In this document: positions 48,193 through 58,899 of the stretch, in pieces | Layout of the letters: each line of letters starts with the position of its first letter | Numbering within the stretch: position 1 is the stretch's first letter | Assembly: GCA_001692895.1 (NCBI GenBank) | Contig: KV748268.1 | Span: forward strand, 1-64,000 | DNA from: Cenococcum geophilum 1.58 | Lineage: Eukaryota; Ascomycota; Dothideomycetes; Gloniales; Gloniaceae | Direction of reading: 5' to 3' | Length of the DNA stretch: 64,000 nucleotides | Translations under genes and position numbers: made by a program | Notes under the pieces: model-generated | The model's input: the letters and a program-made list of their open reading frames with translations, nothing else | Told to the model about the DNA's origin: nothing | Database searches by the model: none

Positions 48193-49277
48193 ATGCTAAA
48201 CATTCCTAGTCCTCCTCCTCCTCCTCCTCCTCCTCCTCCTCCTCCTCCTTATCATTATCATCATCATCTTTATCCTCCTCCTCCTATTACTACTACTACT
48301 GCCGCCACTACTGCTGCCGTTGCCACTGCCCCTAACCCCCCTACCTCTTACTCCCCCCCTAGGGTTTTATTCTAAGATAATATAGTACAGCTATTTAAAC
48401 CAAAATTTTACATAGATTTAGATCTATTAAAAACGATACGCAGCTATTTAAACGTTAAGACACCTTTTAAGCTCATATTACTCGCAACTTTGTATCTATG
48501 TAAGAACAGTCTCGAGTGTAAAGTAGAGTCTCTCCTTAAGATAATAAAGAATATTAATAACGCCGCAGTGAGAGAACTTTCTAAGAAGGCAATAAAGAGT
48601 GATAATAAAGTGAGGGCTTTTATTAGTGTATTATAGGAACGTACTATCCTTTCTTTAAAGAATATAAATAAGATGAACAAATATTACTTTAAGCCAAAAC
48701 TTTACTAAAAGCTTTAATTAATAAAGCATAGAGGTAAGAAGGTTGGTGTTAGTAAAGATAGGGAATGGTATTATAGTAAACTTTAAACTTTTGCCTTAGC
48801 TCTTAGGACTAGACCGCTACGTTATAACCTTACTATTATTATAGATAAAGCAATAGACGGTCTCCCCGTTATTAAGTATAAGGTTTCTTAAAAGGAGTAG
48901 TTTTAGGGGTTAACTCTAGTAAAGTTCTAGAAGGAAGATCTCCCCCTATAGAATATACCTACTTTAGATAAAGAATATAACAATATAGCTAGAGATATGG
49001 ATAGCGCTGCGTTTATAAATATGTTAAAGATAAAGGGACTCTAAATAAACTAGTTAAGGAGTTAGGGGGCGAATTATAGGACTTAATAGTGGCTAAGGGG
49101 TTTATACTGCCCAACCCTTTAGGTTCCGCAACACTAAATAATTTACTTTTACTTACTAAATCGCTTAATATAGAAAATAGCTCCTCAATTTTAGGGACCG
49201 CTATAATCCATTTTAATCTTCATTTTCGACACTTAAATCAAGCTCTTAATTTCTTGTACATTATATTAATAACCTAA
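48193..49277 (+). pseudogene. Proline-rich-start hypothetical gene, lightly decayed
   Basis: It starts with MLNIPSPPPP followed by a long proline run from (CCT)n, a His/Tyr patch, then Thr/Ala/Pro-rich low complexity to 48375. After a TAA in place of an expected Gln codon the same frame continues: DNIVQLFKPKFYIDLDLLKT, IRSYLNVKTPFKLILLATLY, LCKNSLECKVESLLKIIKNI, ELSKKAIKSDNKVRAFISVL, KHRGKKVGVSKDREWYY, ALRTRPLRYNLTIIIDKAID. A frame change near 49010 leads to DKGTLNKLVKELGGEL and then the open stretch 49089-49277 (VAKGFILPNPLGSATLNNLL, LLLTKSLNIENSSSILGTA). That gives about 360 codons and only a handful of interruptions, fewer than most genes here. A Lys-rich helical protein with a disordered N-terminus; no family recognised. 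The minus frame 48444-48680 is its shadow. Confidence 0.55.
48210..48250. repeat. (CCT)n microsatellite
   Basis: An uninterrupted run of cct trinucleotides, encoding the proline run of the gene above. Confidence 0.95.
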
Positions 49278-49485
49278 AATAGCAATAAAAGTACGTGCAG
49301 AAGCCCTAAGCGATCTTATATATTTCGCTATAATGTTTATCTAGGCACCTATATAAGGATGTCTAAAGCAGGGTCTATTAGTATTTTCTATAATTAAATT
49401 ATAAGTACGCAGATAGCATTACCTTACTATACTATTAGCTACTAATCCCTTAGGTTAATAGATTTCGGAAGGTAGTATTTTTAAT

Positions 49486-49565
49486 TGCTTTATATATTTC
49501 TAAGCGTCCGTCCTTCCCCCTTACTATATATTTGAGATTTAGATACGTCCGAGGATTTATTAAGA
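49486..49565. repeat. Dispersed repeat, copy 2 of 2 (about 80 bp)
   Basis: Partner of 40869-40945, in the same orientation. It lies just left of the second copy of the unknown 1.6-1.9-kb repeat family (49603-51215), but the first copy of that family (45178) lacks it. Confidence 0.8.
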
Positions 49566-49602
49566 ACTGTATTAGTGGCGTCTTCTTATATAGTAATGCT
49601 AA

Positions 49603-51215
49603 CTTAAGCCTCAAGTACCATTTTTAACCTTTACCGATCCCTACTCCGTAATACTAATAATGGCCCTATATTCTGTTAGCGTTTAAAGTATGGCTAAAAG
49701 CGAGGCGATTCTCGCCCTATAGGAACCCTTTACTTCCCCTCCTACTAGTTAGCAACCTCTATATATATATCTACGGTATACTTGCCTTTGATTTAGGCTT
49801 TAGTACGTCTAAGATAAGCAGCCACCGGTCTTTATCACCCGCAGCACCGGCATTAGTTAGGTATTAATGCCTATAGAATAAGCCTTTACAATTTACACCG
49901 CAATCTACGCCTCGCCATTAATGCAGTACTAAGGAAGTTAGTTTTAGGCCAATTAAGTCTTCTATACACTTAAATAGACCCCTAAGGATTGCACACCCTA
50001 TCTAATAAAGACCTTGTTCGCATTATCTACCTCGCAATAACGGCTGCGTTACTACTAACTATACTTAACTTTTAGGTAAGCGACTATACACTAAAACCTC
50101 CCTCTATCCGCTAATAAGTTATTTTCTATAAGCATTCTATAACCTCTTGTCTCCCTCTAAACAATTTTTCTAGCTAGTTAAAGCTTACCTTATGTTATAA
50201 GCTAGCCGTCCGTTTTAGATATAAGCCCTAATACTATGTCTTACCTTATACCTAACTATCCTTACTTTTTAACCGTCTTTATTTCTAATACTGACTTTAA
50301 ACTCTATAAATATCCTAGACGAGATTTAGCGGTAAAGGATACTTTAGAAGAAGATAAGTATGACATCAACATTTACCTAAGAGTGTTGGATTTTTTTAGG
50401 CACTTTATAGTTCCTAGCCCTTACATCTATAAGAATTTTAGTTATTACCCATTAGGACATTATATAGGAGTTGTTCTTCTATAAGCTAAGCTGGAATATT
50501 TCGCAGAGAGTACTATAATAACCAAAGCCTATATTGTAGGTGTAGGTTATGTATACGGAACATTTTACGTAAACAGCAAGCTCTATTTATAGCTTCCATA
50601 TATAAACAAACTATAAATAAATGTAAGTTTTTACTAAACCCTAAACGTTTCTTTTACTACTTAACTTCTAATATTTACATCTGCTAGGATCTAGCCTTGT
50701 CTAAAGATTATAGAACCAACGTTATAACTGTTTAAATTTGTTACTGCGAACTTTAATCCTAATATACTACCCATAAACCAAACTTACCTATAGTTTAGAG
50801 AAACCGCTAAAAACAACCTACATAAATTTAACTACATTAAAACTGTTTGGGTTTTCTAGTTTTATAACCTTTCTAAAACTAACGCGGAACTAAATGTGAC
50901 TAGAGGCCAGGAGGTAGTACTAGCTAGAATTATTACTTGTTCCCAAGAATATAAAATATTAAACTATTACATTATAGCGCCTTTTAGAACCGAAATATGC
51001 GGTAATTTCTGTATGGCCGATTTACTTATTCCAAAATTATACTGTTTAAAACTTAATGGAGCGGATACTGCATACTGTAAATGTAAGGCTCGCCACGTAA
51101 CTAAGTATCTCTATTTAACAAATCTATAGATAGATTTTACTAGACAAATTTTAATAAGAGTTAGTCTACTATACTATACCTATAAATAGATAAGGGTAGA
51201 TATACGTTATAGGTT
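49603..51215 (+). repeat. Unknown repeat family, copy 2
   Basis: Partner of 45178-47095, about 300 bp shorter, with substitutions mostly of C-to-T type and some indels. It retains two open stretches: 50236-50484 and 50896-51129. Confidence 0.7.
50236..51129 (+). pseudogene. Unknown protein of the duplicated repeat family, copy 2
   Basis: The open stretch 50236-50484 begins MSYLIPNYPYFLTVFISNTD and includes DLAVKDTLEEDKYDINIYLR and PSPYIYKNFSYYPLGHYIG. The frame continues with TAA/TAG interruptions (LEYFAESTIITKAYIVGVGY; NFNPNILPINQTYL) into the open stretch 50896-51129 (VTRGQEVVLARIITCSQEYK, CMADLLIPKLYCLKLNGADT, HVTKYLYLTNL). That makes nearly 300 codons in total. Aromatic-rich, no membrane segment evident, no known motif. 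It is conserved with copy 1 in its C-terminal part, which supports a real gene in the ancestral repeat. Confidence 0.5.
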
Positions 51216-51287
51216 ATAGTAGTATAAAAAGAATTCGTGGCTTCTATTTGCAGTATAGCGTTTATCTTCAATATATATAATAGTCCT

Positions 51288-51685
51288 CAGTGTTTTTATC
51301 TATATTTAATATTCAATATTAATACAAAAAGTGTTAATATTTAGTATATTAAATATTAAATATTTTATAATAAATATAGCAGTATTATTCTATTTTACCT
51401 ATTTCCTACCTCTTTCCTATATCTCTACCTATACTATACCCCTAATTTATTTATATAATTATATAGAGGACAGGTAAAGGACGGGAGAGAGGTAGAGGGA
51501 GGGGGGGAGGGGGGTAGGTATAGCGTCTAACCACCTATGTACGGATCCTACTATTATGTGCTTTGATTTTATATAGAGGCTTAGCTTAATATTTAATATT
51601 TAATAAAATATCAATATAAATCGGCGGTTTAATATTAATATTAATACGCTCTTATATTGATATTAAATATAAATAAAAACATTAA
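51288..51685. mobile_element. Small palindromic (MITE-like) element
   Basis: The left arm, cagtgtttttatctatattt followed by aatattcaatat (51288-51320), is inverted on the right as atattgatattaaatataaa then taaaaacatta (51652-51684). The pairing extends inward as AATATTAAT-rich sequence. The centre has a pyrimidine run (51396-51430) opposite a G-rich run (gggagggggggaggggggtagg, about 51499-51520), adding further partial pairing. About 400 bp, no coding capacity. Long inverted repeats suggest a miniature DNA element, but the flanking target duplication is unclear. Confidence 0.45.
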
Positions 51686-51689
51686 TAGT

Positions 51690-52275
51690 CCTACTTAATC
51701 CTCTTATACCACTTATGGAGAGTATTACTTACTAACCCTAATTATCTTTCTAGTTTACACCTCCCTAAGCAATCTTAGGTATAAAAGGCAGTAATATATA
51801 AACCTATCCACTTCTAGTGTAATTAATATTATTACTTAATAAAGGTAAAAAACAGCGGGAGTGGTTTAGGTATAGGACTCCGACCTATAGTTCTAAAGTT
51901 TTTAGATATTATACTTGTCTATTATTATATAAGTATAATATCTATAGTAAGTATAGTGGCAAAAGAAGCAATGGGCTCTGCGCCTACTATGCCCTTTATA
52001 AGTTATATTTAAGAGTTATTAACTAGAGCGGGGAGGACGATTAAAATCTTTATAACCATTTTTTAAGTCAGTATTAGTGTTGTTATTGTCCAGCATCCTG
52101 TTAAGTGTTATTAGGAAGCCAAGCGGGTAAGGTATAGCTTAAATCTAGGGTTTAGCAAATAAGGATAATTAGCAGTTAGTGCTAGCCGCTATAGTTCCTC
52201 TATTATAGTTTGTCCTTTACTCTATATAATATTAAATATTAAATATTAATTATAGATATAACTAAATATTCTAAA
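51690..52275. other. Gene-free AT-rich stretch
   Basis: No protein trace. Short AATATTAAATATTAA runs near 52228-52248 echo the palindromic element to its left. Confidence 0.5.
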
Positions 52276-52279
52276 GTAC

Positions 52280-54878
52280 TAATCTAGCCTTAGCTATAAA
52301 GAGAATTAGAATTAGAGCCGGAGCCATTAACTTTAACACTAGATATATTAATTTCTTCGCTAGCTTGTCGCCCGCCGCCGTCTAAACTACTTAAAGACCC
52401 TTCTATATCTAGGAATAGCCATAGCTTGTTTATTCTATCTTCCTCTAATAGCGGCTTCCTCGTATTAGGATGCAGCCGGTATATCCTTAATTTCTTAAAT
52501 ACCTTCCTCTTCCTTATATAAGCTTGCGTCAGAATCTCTACCTAAGCCTTTCCCTATTGCTTATTACTTATTTTAACTATCTCTAATTTAGTTAACTAGT
52601 TAATAAGCAGCATTTTATTAGCGTAAGGGTTTTTGGTCTTTTCCTTATAGACCTTAGTTCTAATATAGGTATCTAGCTTTTACTTACTATTATTACGGGA
52701 TTGTGGGACCTATACACATAGGCCAAGCTTCTTAATAATATTAATTCGTTTTCTTTTACCACTCCCGTCATTTATATACACCTTACACCATTTCTTGTCA
52801 AACTTAGAGTGTTTCTCTTCTATACTCTAAAGTTTATTAGCGCCTTCTAGCGCAAGTTAATAGCCACTAATTACTTAGTAAAATGGATGGTTTTCTATAC
52901 CCGCATTAACAATAAAGCGACTTCGCTGTTTGTTTTTATAAGGTCTTATAGCCTTTAGAATACCAAATTCTATTCTTCCGTCCTTATATAAAGGCATCTT
53001 AATATAATTATTGTTTAATTAAGAGTCTAGATTATTAAGGTCTATATTAAGGTCTATATTAGACTCTATAAATTTAAGTATCTCTAGTATATATTCTAAA
53101 GCGGCAGGGGCTATAGCTAATAGCCTTATAGTGGGAGGGACTATAGTTAATCGCCTTGTAGCGGGCTCTGGGGCGCCCTATCTAGGTAAAACACTTTTAG
53201 CTTTCTTTTTATTAGGTCTAGATAGTTTAGCAAATCCTACCCTCTTAGCAGTAGAACCGCTCTTTATAGGTAATTTAGTAAAGCCCTCTTCTTCGGAAAC
53301 AAATAGTGGTTTATTAACATTACTTTTATTAGTAGAACTGCCGACTTTAGCTAAACTTACCGCCTTAGTAGGGGAGCTACTCTTTATAGGTTGTTTAGCA
53401 GAGCTTACTTTAGTATTACTTATTCTAAAAGTGGGGTTAATACCTATAGAGGGTTTAGTAGAGCTTGTTATATTATTAGTAGCAGAGCCAATCTTTATAG
53501 ATAGCCCAGTACCGCTAGCGCTGCTTAATTATTTGGCTAAATCGCCCTCTATAGAGTTTAGCAGCCTTAAGCTCTCTTAAGCTGTGGCGTCTATAGAGAG
53601 TACTAGCTTCTTTCCAGAAATCTAAGTGCTTATACTATTAATACCTCCTAATAATAGTATCGCTTTAATCCTAAGTGTAAGTGCGTCTTTCTTCTATTCT
53701 TGGACGTCCTTATTAGGTATCTCTAAGATACTAAGAATTTCTTTTATAGATTGAATTAGTATTTCGTAATTAGTTAAAACTAGGTTAAGCTCTTTATTAA
53801 CTCTTATAAGCTCTATATTTTTCTATTTAGCTTCTTTAATTACATTTCTTAGAGATATATCTCTTGCTATGGACTTCTTTTAGTAGGCTAAGTTAAAAAA
53901 TTCCTGTACTTGTGGTCTAATATCGTTCTACACCGCCATTTGCTTAGGTGTTAGGCCTTTTAGGGCCTCCAAACAGGCTAAATAGGCAGTAGTAGTATTT
54001 AGCGATTCGTTAATTAACTGCTTAATTTTAATCTTAATATGGCTTGGCGTTATTAACTTATAATTAATGCCTACTTTTTTTAATAACTTAATAAACACAA
54101 CTAACCCCTCCGTAAGTTTTTTAATATTTTTCTCTTTTGCAACTGTTCCCTCCTTAAGAGTATTAATTTTATTAAGCTGGTTTTTAAACGCTTAAATATT
54201 ATCTAGTATTATTTTTTAAGGGAAATACTAATGGCGGTCTAGTTGCTTAAATTTCTTTTTTAATTCCGCAAACTTATCCCAGACTTCCCGTTAAAACTCT
54301 TTCACTATATTCTTATTATCCCCATCTAATGTTTAATTCTTTATTGCAGCCTTTTTAGCTTTTAGGTATTTTATATTAAACTTAAAAGAGATGGCTTAAG
54401 CTAGCTTAGAGTTATAATTATAGTTAAACCTCTTAATTTCTATATCTAGTTTATTTATTGCGTTTTTATAGGTTGACGGAATGCCTATATCCCACCACCA
54501 TCTAATAAAGGGAAAGGCTTTGCGATATACTTTTCTTATCTCTTCCGGTACCTCGCTAAGTCCTTTTTCTTAAGCTTACGACATTTGCACTGCCCCTTTA
54601 AGCTAAAGTACTACCCCATCCTTATCTAGGGAGTGGTGTTTTTTAGTTAGTTTTTAAACCCTAACCTTTTTTATTTCGATGTCATCTTTATTATTTAAGG
54701 CATTCTTCTCTATTTCATTATCTGAGATAACTTATTCTATCTCCTCTTCCTCTTTAGAGTTGTTATTTACTGCCGAAGCTTTAGGTCGCTAATAATCCAA
54801 ATATATTCTAAACGGCCTAGCGGTATTCTCTGATTTTGATTTCAAGTTTATTCCTAATAGCGCTAGGTTCGAAGACAT
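52280..54878 (-). pseudogene. Long Lys/Glu-rich hypothetical gene, minus strand
   Basis: It starts at an ATG at 54878 (MSSNLALLGINLKSKSENTA). The frame gives SDNEIEKNALNNKDDIEIKK, VPEEIRKVYRKAFPFIRWWW (about 54530), INKLDIEIKRFNYNYNSKLA, REVWDKFAELKKKFKQLDRH (about 54270), INTLKEGTVAKEKNIKKLTE and TTTAYLACLEALKGLTPKQM (about 53950). A Ser/Thr/Lys-rich linker (about 53560-53170) with repeated FAKL/SSTNK-like units follows. Then come KMPLYKDGRIEFGILKAIRP (about 52980), RSRFIVNAGIENHPFY, KWCKVYINDGSGKRKRINII (about 52790) and RLHPNTRKPLLEEDRINKLW (about 52450). About 850 codons, few interruptions, mainly TAA/TAG, plus a frame change near 53850. A coiled-coil N-terminal half and a basic C-terminal domain are visible; no family recognised. 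The plus-strand frame 53131-53580 is a shadow of the linker. Confidence 0.6.
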
Positions 54879-55012
54879 TAGGCTTAGTGGCTTAGAGTTA
54901 GTAGGTAGGAGACTTAGGTATAGTATATTGTCGATTTATAATAAACCCTAATACTTAATCGCCAATTTGTCGGTCTGAACGTCCGCTATTATAAGTATTC
55001 TTCCGTGCTAGT

Positions 55013-55130
55013 TAGTAATATTAAAGTTAGGTTAAATAATTAAAAATAGATAATTAAGCGCAGCTTAAATTAGTAATATTAAAGTTAGGTTAAATAATTA
55101 AGAGTGGATAATTAAGCGTAGCTTAAATTA
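55013..55130. repeat. 58-bp tandem duplication
   Basis: tagtaatattaaagttaggt followed by taaataattaaRaRtRgataattaagcgYagcttaaat occurs at 55013-55070 and 55071-55128. It lies between the Lys/Glu-rich gene and the cupredoxin gene, in what may be their divergent promoter region. Confidence 0.9.
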
Positions 55131-55375
55131 TATAGTTAAAAGGAGGTTGGTTTAGATAACTAAAGGCGAGTTAAGATCTTTTATAAAACCTCTATAACTA
55201 CCGTTCCTGTTTATAGTAAAAAAAATTTCTATTTTTTAGTTTTATTTTTAATATTTCTGTTTTTTAAATTATACTTTGTTAAATACGTTACTAAATTACT
55301 TATTTAAGGATTTTATTCTAATATCTTATATAAATATCTATTAAAGCTATTATCCACCTATTAGATTAAAGCATT

Positions 55376-56170
55376 ATGCAGCCATTTATTGTTTCCACTC
55401 TTATTATCGCCACTTTAATTCAGTATGCTATTTCACTAGAGGGTGCTAAAGCAGCATTATTTTATAACTTGTTAATCTATTAAANGAGCAGTATAATAGG
55501 CGGGCGATNTTTAGGAATNNTAGCAGGNATANNGAGTTCCTTAGCTAGCGAACTTCNACTACTTNNAAAACCTACTNCTTATATAACTGTTANAGACCGT
55601 AGGAATTTATCTTTTTCCCNAAATACGCTTAACGCCACGGTTGGGACAATATTAAGATTTAATTTTCTTAGCCTTAACTATACCTTAACGCAAAGCCGTT
55701 TTGGAGACCCTTGTTAAAGTAATAGTTAGTTTAATATAGGTTTTAATTAATTTAATCTAGTAAATATAAGCGGGAAATTCCTAGTTAATTATAAGGTGAA
55801 AACACACATCCCGCAATGGTTCTACTGTGCTTAAACCGTTAAGAAATCTCATTGCCATGCTAGTATAGTGTTTAGCTTAAATGCTAGTGGAGCTAAGGAG
55901 AAATTCATGTAAAACGCTTTGGGGTTTACTTTAGGAAGTCAAGCCCTATTATCCTCTATAATAGTATACCCTCTCCCTTAAATTAAATGGAACTCGATAA
56001 CTTAGATTATATTAACTCAGCCAACAAATACGGGAGCTATAGTTTGGCGATTGACGCCAACGTCGTCCGCTATTTTCCCCCCGATTGTGAATAACGCAGG
56101 AATTTACCTAAACGGCTATGGTAGATATATAGGGGTATTTCTAGGACTCCTTATAGTCTAGGTAGATATA
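55376..56170 (+). pseudogene. Secreted cupredoxin-like (extracellular Ser-rich type) protein
   Basis: The ATG at 55376 opens a typical secretion signal (MQPFIVSTLIIATLIQYAIS). After a low-complexity stretch containing N bases comes the cupredoxin fold: RNLSFS.NTLNATVGTILRF (about 55598-55655), FNFLSLNYTLTQSRFGDPC (about 55660-55715), GFN.FN and SGKFLVNYKVKTHIPQWFYC (about 55770-55828), then SHCHASIVFSLNAS (about 55845-55890). Type-1-like copper ligands would be the His before TLTQS (now Tyr, a C-to-T product), the Cys of WFYC and the His of HCHA. Fungal relatives are extracellular, often GPI-anchored and stress or infection associated (established for the family; role here inferred). The C-terminal part (KWNSIT to IYLNGYG) is readable to about 56110. 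Few interruptions, all TAA/TAG. It diverges from the minus-strand gene upstream. Confidence 0.72.
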
Positions 56171-56559
56171 ATATAGGGGTAGATAGAACTCGTTTTAAGA
56201 GGAATTATCGATCTAAATCGGATTTCCTTACTACTATCTTACTGTCTTTAATGCTTAGTGCCCTATATCTCACCATCTGTTTCTATTACCTATTTTATCT
56301 TAGTTGCCTATAATATTTGTCTTAGTTGCCTAAATCTACCTTATATATATAGAGAGCTTCTAGAGCCCTCTTTAATAAAATAGAGTTCTTATTCCTAATT
56401 ATCTGTTTAGCGGGAGTTGATTTTAGCCCCTATCTATAGGTTAGTTATAAGTAGAGTAAAGAATAATATTACTTTAACTATTTTAAAGATTGAATTTAAA
56501 AACTAATTTAACTATATTATAACTAATTCTAGGAAATCTACTAATATACTATAAATACA

Positions 56560-57330
56560 CCGCCTCTAGAATCTCTTTAGAAGAGTTAATAGGCTAGCAA
56601 GTTATAGGTAGTACTAGTATTCCTGCCCAAGTAAAGTTTCCTTTGTAATTTACCATAACTTAAGCGCTTTCACTATTTATTTAAAAGGCCTTATAATCGC
56701 CTACTCCGCTAGAAATCTCTAACAGCGCGAATAATATGGCCTCTACACTAACGCATTGCCTTAATTTAAAGGGTTAGCTATAGCTTTTAAATAATAAGTT
56801 AGAGATTCTTACTATTAAATAGCGGCCGTTCCGTTTGGCGTACTTAAAGGAATCCTAAGCCAGGCCATCTAATCGCCTGCGCAGTTATATGGTCGGGCTA
56901 TAGCTGAAATTAGGAGAAAAGTTAAGTTTTAAAAACTTAACGTGGCTTTATATGTAGCATTTTGAGAGTTTAATAACCTAAGGAGATTTAGCATTGTAAA
57001 ATAGGACTTATAAGGGCATAACTTACTAAAACATAAGCTCTTAACCTACTTGCGCCTCTAGGATTAAATCTATAAGGCTAGGCAAAGATTGATTAAAGGG
57101 GATTAACTGCGCTAAAGCAAACGCAAAGCAGACAAAGGAGAGGATTGACGTCTTTATTGTAGGATTAGATCTTATTGCTGGTTTAGCTTAACTAGCTAGG
57201 TAGGCGCTGGCAGCCTATTATATAGGGTATTATTAGCGTTTTAGGAATTCGTTTTAGGATTTAATATTATAATTTTATAAAGTAGGAAATCTAAATAAGA
57301 AAACAGAAAGTATTCTAAATAATAAATACT
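56560..57330 (+). pseudogene. Unassigned coding relic
   Basis: Plus-strand coding character: STSIPAQVKFPL.FTIT, LEISNSANNMASTLTHCLNL (about 56710), EILTIK.RPFRLAYLKES (about 56805), LRSYMVGL.LKLGEKLSF (about 56880), RIKSIRLGKD (about 57065) and KERIDVFIVGLDLIAGLA (about 57135-57190). Interruptions are TAA/TAG. It could encode a helical regulator-like protein, but no motif allows a name. Confidence 0.4.
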
Positions 57331-57639
57331 GTTTTAGTAATCTTAACTTAGTATATAACCCCTATAGGTTTCGCAACAAAGCGCTTCCTCTAATAAGACA
57401 CAATACGGCGCTAAGAATGGGAAAGATCTATAAATTTAGGTCGCTAAATTTTAGCTAAGCCGTAAATGGGAAATATATTAAGTAGGATATTCTAGGAGAT
57501 CTAACGAATTTAAGATTACATTATTTTTACCTTAGTATATATTATCTATACTTAAATCTAGAAATATTATAATATTAGCCCGCCAAAATTAATTCTACTA
57601 ATAATTAAAAACTATTAAGGCCCTTATCCCTTATCCTTT

Positions 57640-58400
57640 ATCCTTTATAGCACCTAGCGATATAAGCTAAAACTTAATTACGCTCTATAGATGTATATAT
57701 TCTACCCAAATTATTAAAGAATACTATGGATTTTAGGTATACATATTACTAAATAGATTAGATAGGTAAAAGAATAGACCTAATACTTATAGATTATTAT
57801 CTAGTGAATTTTATAATCTCCGCTATTTGTTTATATTTCCTAATCTACCGTTTAAATTATCTACGAGTCTCTAGGCACCTATAACTAGATAAGCTGAGAA
57901 TTAAAGTACTATCGGTATAAAAACTTACCTAATACCGCCGATTTCTATCTAATAATTGTGAATTAATTTGCCTACCCCTTCTAACTTAGAAACTAAAACC
58001 TAGGTATTGGACTAGTTTACTCTCTAAAATACAATATTGTAAGGGTCGCGGTATAGTCCGTTATTTGGAATTATAGGATTGTATAACTTAGCTATATCTT
58101 TAAGTAATTCCCTAGAGTACCTCTCTATAAGCTAGCAAAACTTAATTATACTAGGCTCCTACTTAATAAGATAGGATTCCTTTCCGCTATTACGTTGGAA
58201 ATCCTTCACCCTTTTTATAGGCTATAGCCTATTATGCTTAAAGCATTTTATAGCCTTATTGTTATATATTTCGCTATTTTAGGCACCTAATAATTCTAGT
58301 AGGTCTTGCCTAGGTTATTAATAAAGGCTAATCTTAGGTTAACTTTATAAATAGGACTTTGTAGCAATAATACTAACTTAGGATTTTTAACGGCAATTGT
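57640..58400 (-). pseudogene. Unassigned coding relic
   Basis: Minus-strand coding character: NKAIKCFKHNRL.PIKRVKD (about 58255-58200), SGKESYLIK.EPSIIKFC, ELLKDIAKLYNPIIPNNGLY (about 58115-58060), VLVSKLEGVGKLIHNY.IEI (about 57995), VFIPIVL.FSAYLVIGA.RL (about 57910). Interruptions are TAA/TAG. No family recognised. It lies directly downstream of the patatin relic on the same strand and could be its C-terminal extension, which in fungi is often a repeat or regulatory region. Confidence 0.4.
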
Positions 58401-58899
58401 GTTATATATAAGAACTATACAAGTTGGTAGAGGCATGTTTTTATTAAATGTATATTATAAGGTGTATTGTAAGTATAAAAGGCGACTGGTAGGGGTTAGT
58501 AATTAAATTAAAGTTATAACTAATAAAAGCAAGAGCTAATAAGTAACTGTCAAAGCAGGCCATAGGCCGAAAATAGAAAACTTGTTTTTAAATCGAGTTA
58601 TTTTAATACCGTTTTAGACTAGAAGTATGGTTGGCTAAGTATTAAGCGCCTAGTTAGTTTGGCGCCTTTTAGATAATTCTAAGAAACTAATTCCTGTAAT
58701 TTAAATGCTAATAACTTAAACTTTAACTCTAGAGGAAGCTAGATATCTAAATTAAGCAGAACACTTGCTACTATGCTCTAATATAGTTTATGGGATAATT
58801 TCGCTTCTGGCCGCCCGGTAGCTAAGGCTTTGTTAATATATATATAAAATATTATACAGCAAGCAACTTAGTAATTGCCTTGCTAGAATAAATAAATTA

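Noticed and set aside
51496-51520. Telomere-like G-rich run
   Set aside because: The G-run is not a periodic TTAGGG-type repeat and lies inside a palindromic unit.
53131-53580. 149-codon plus-strand Leu-rich frame, the second-longest open frame in the window
   Set aside because: Shadow of the Ser/Thr/Lys-rich linker of the long minus-strand gene, which is supported on both sides of it.
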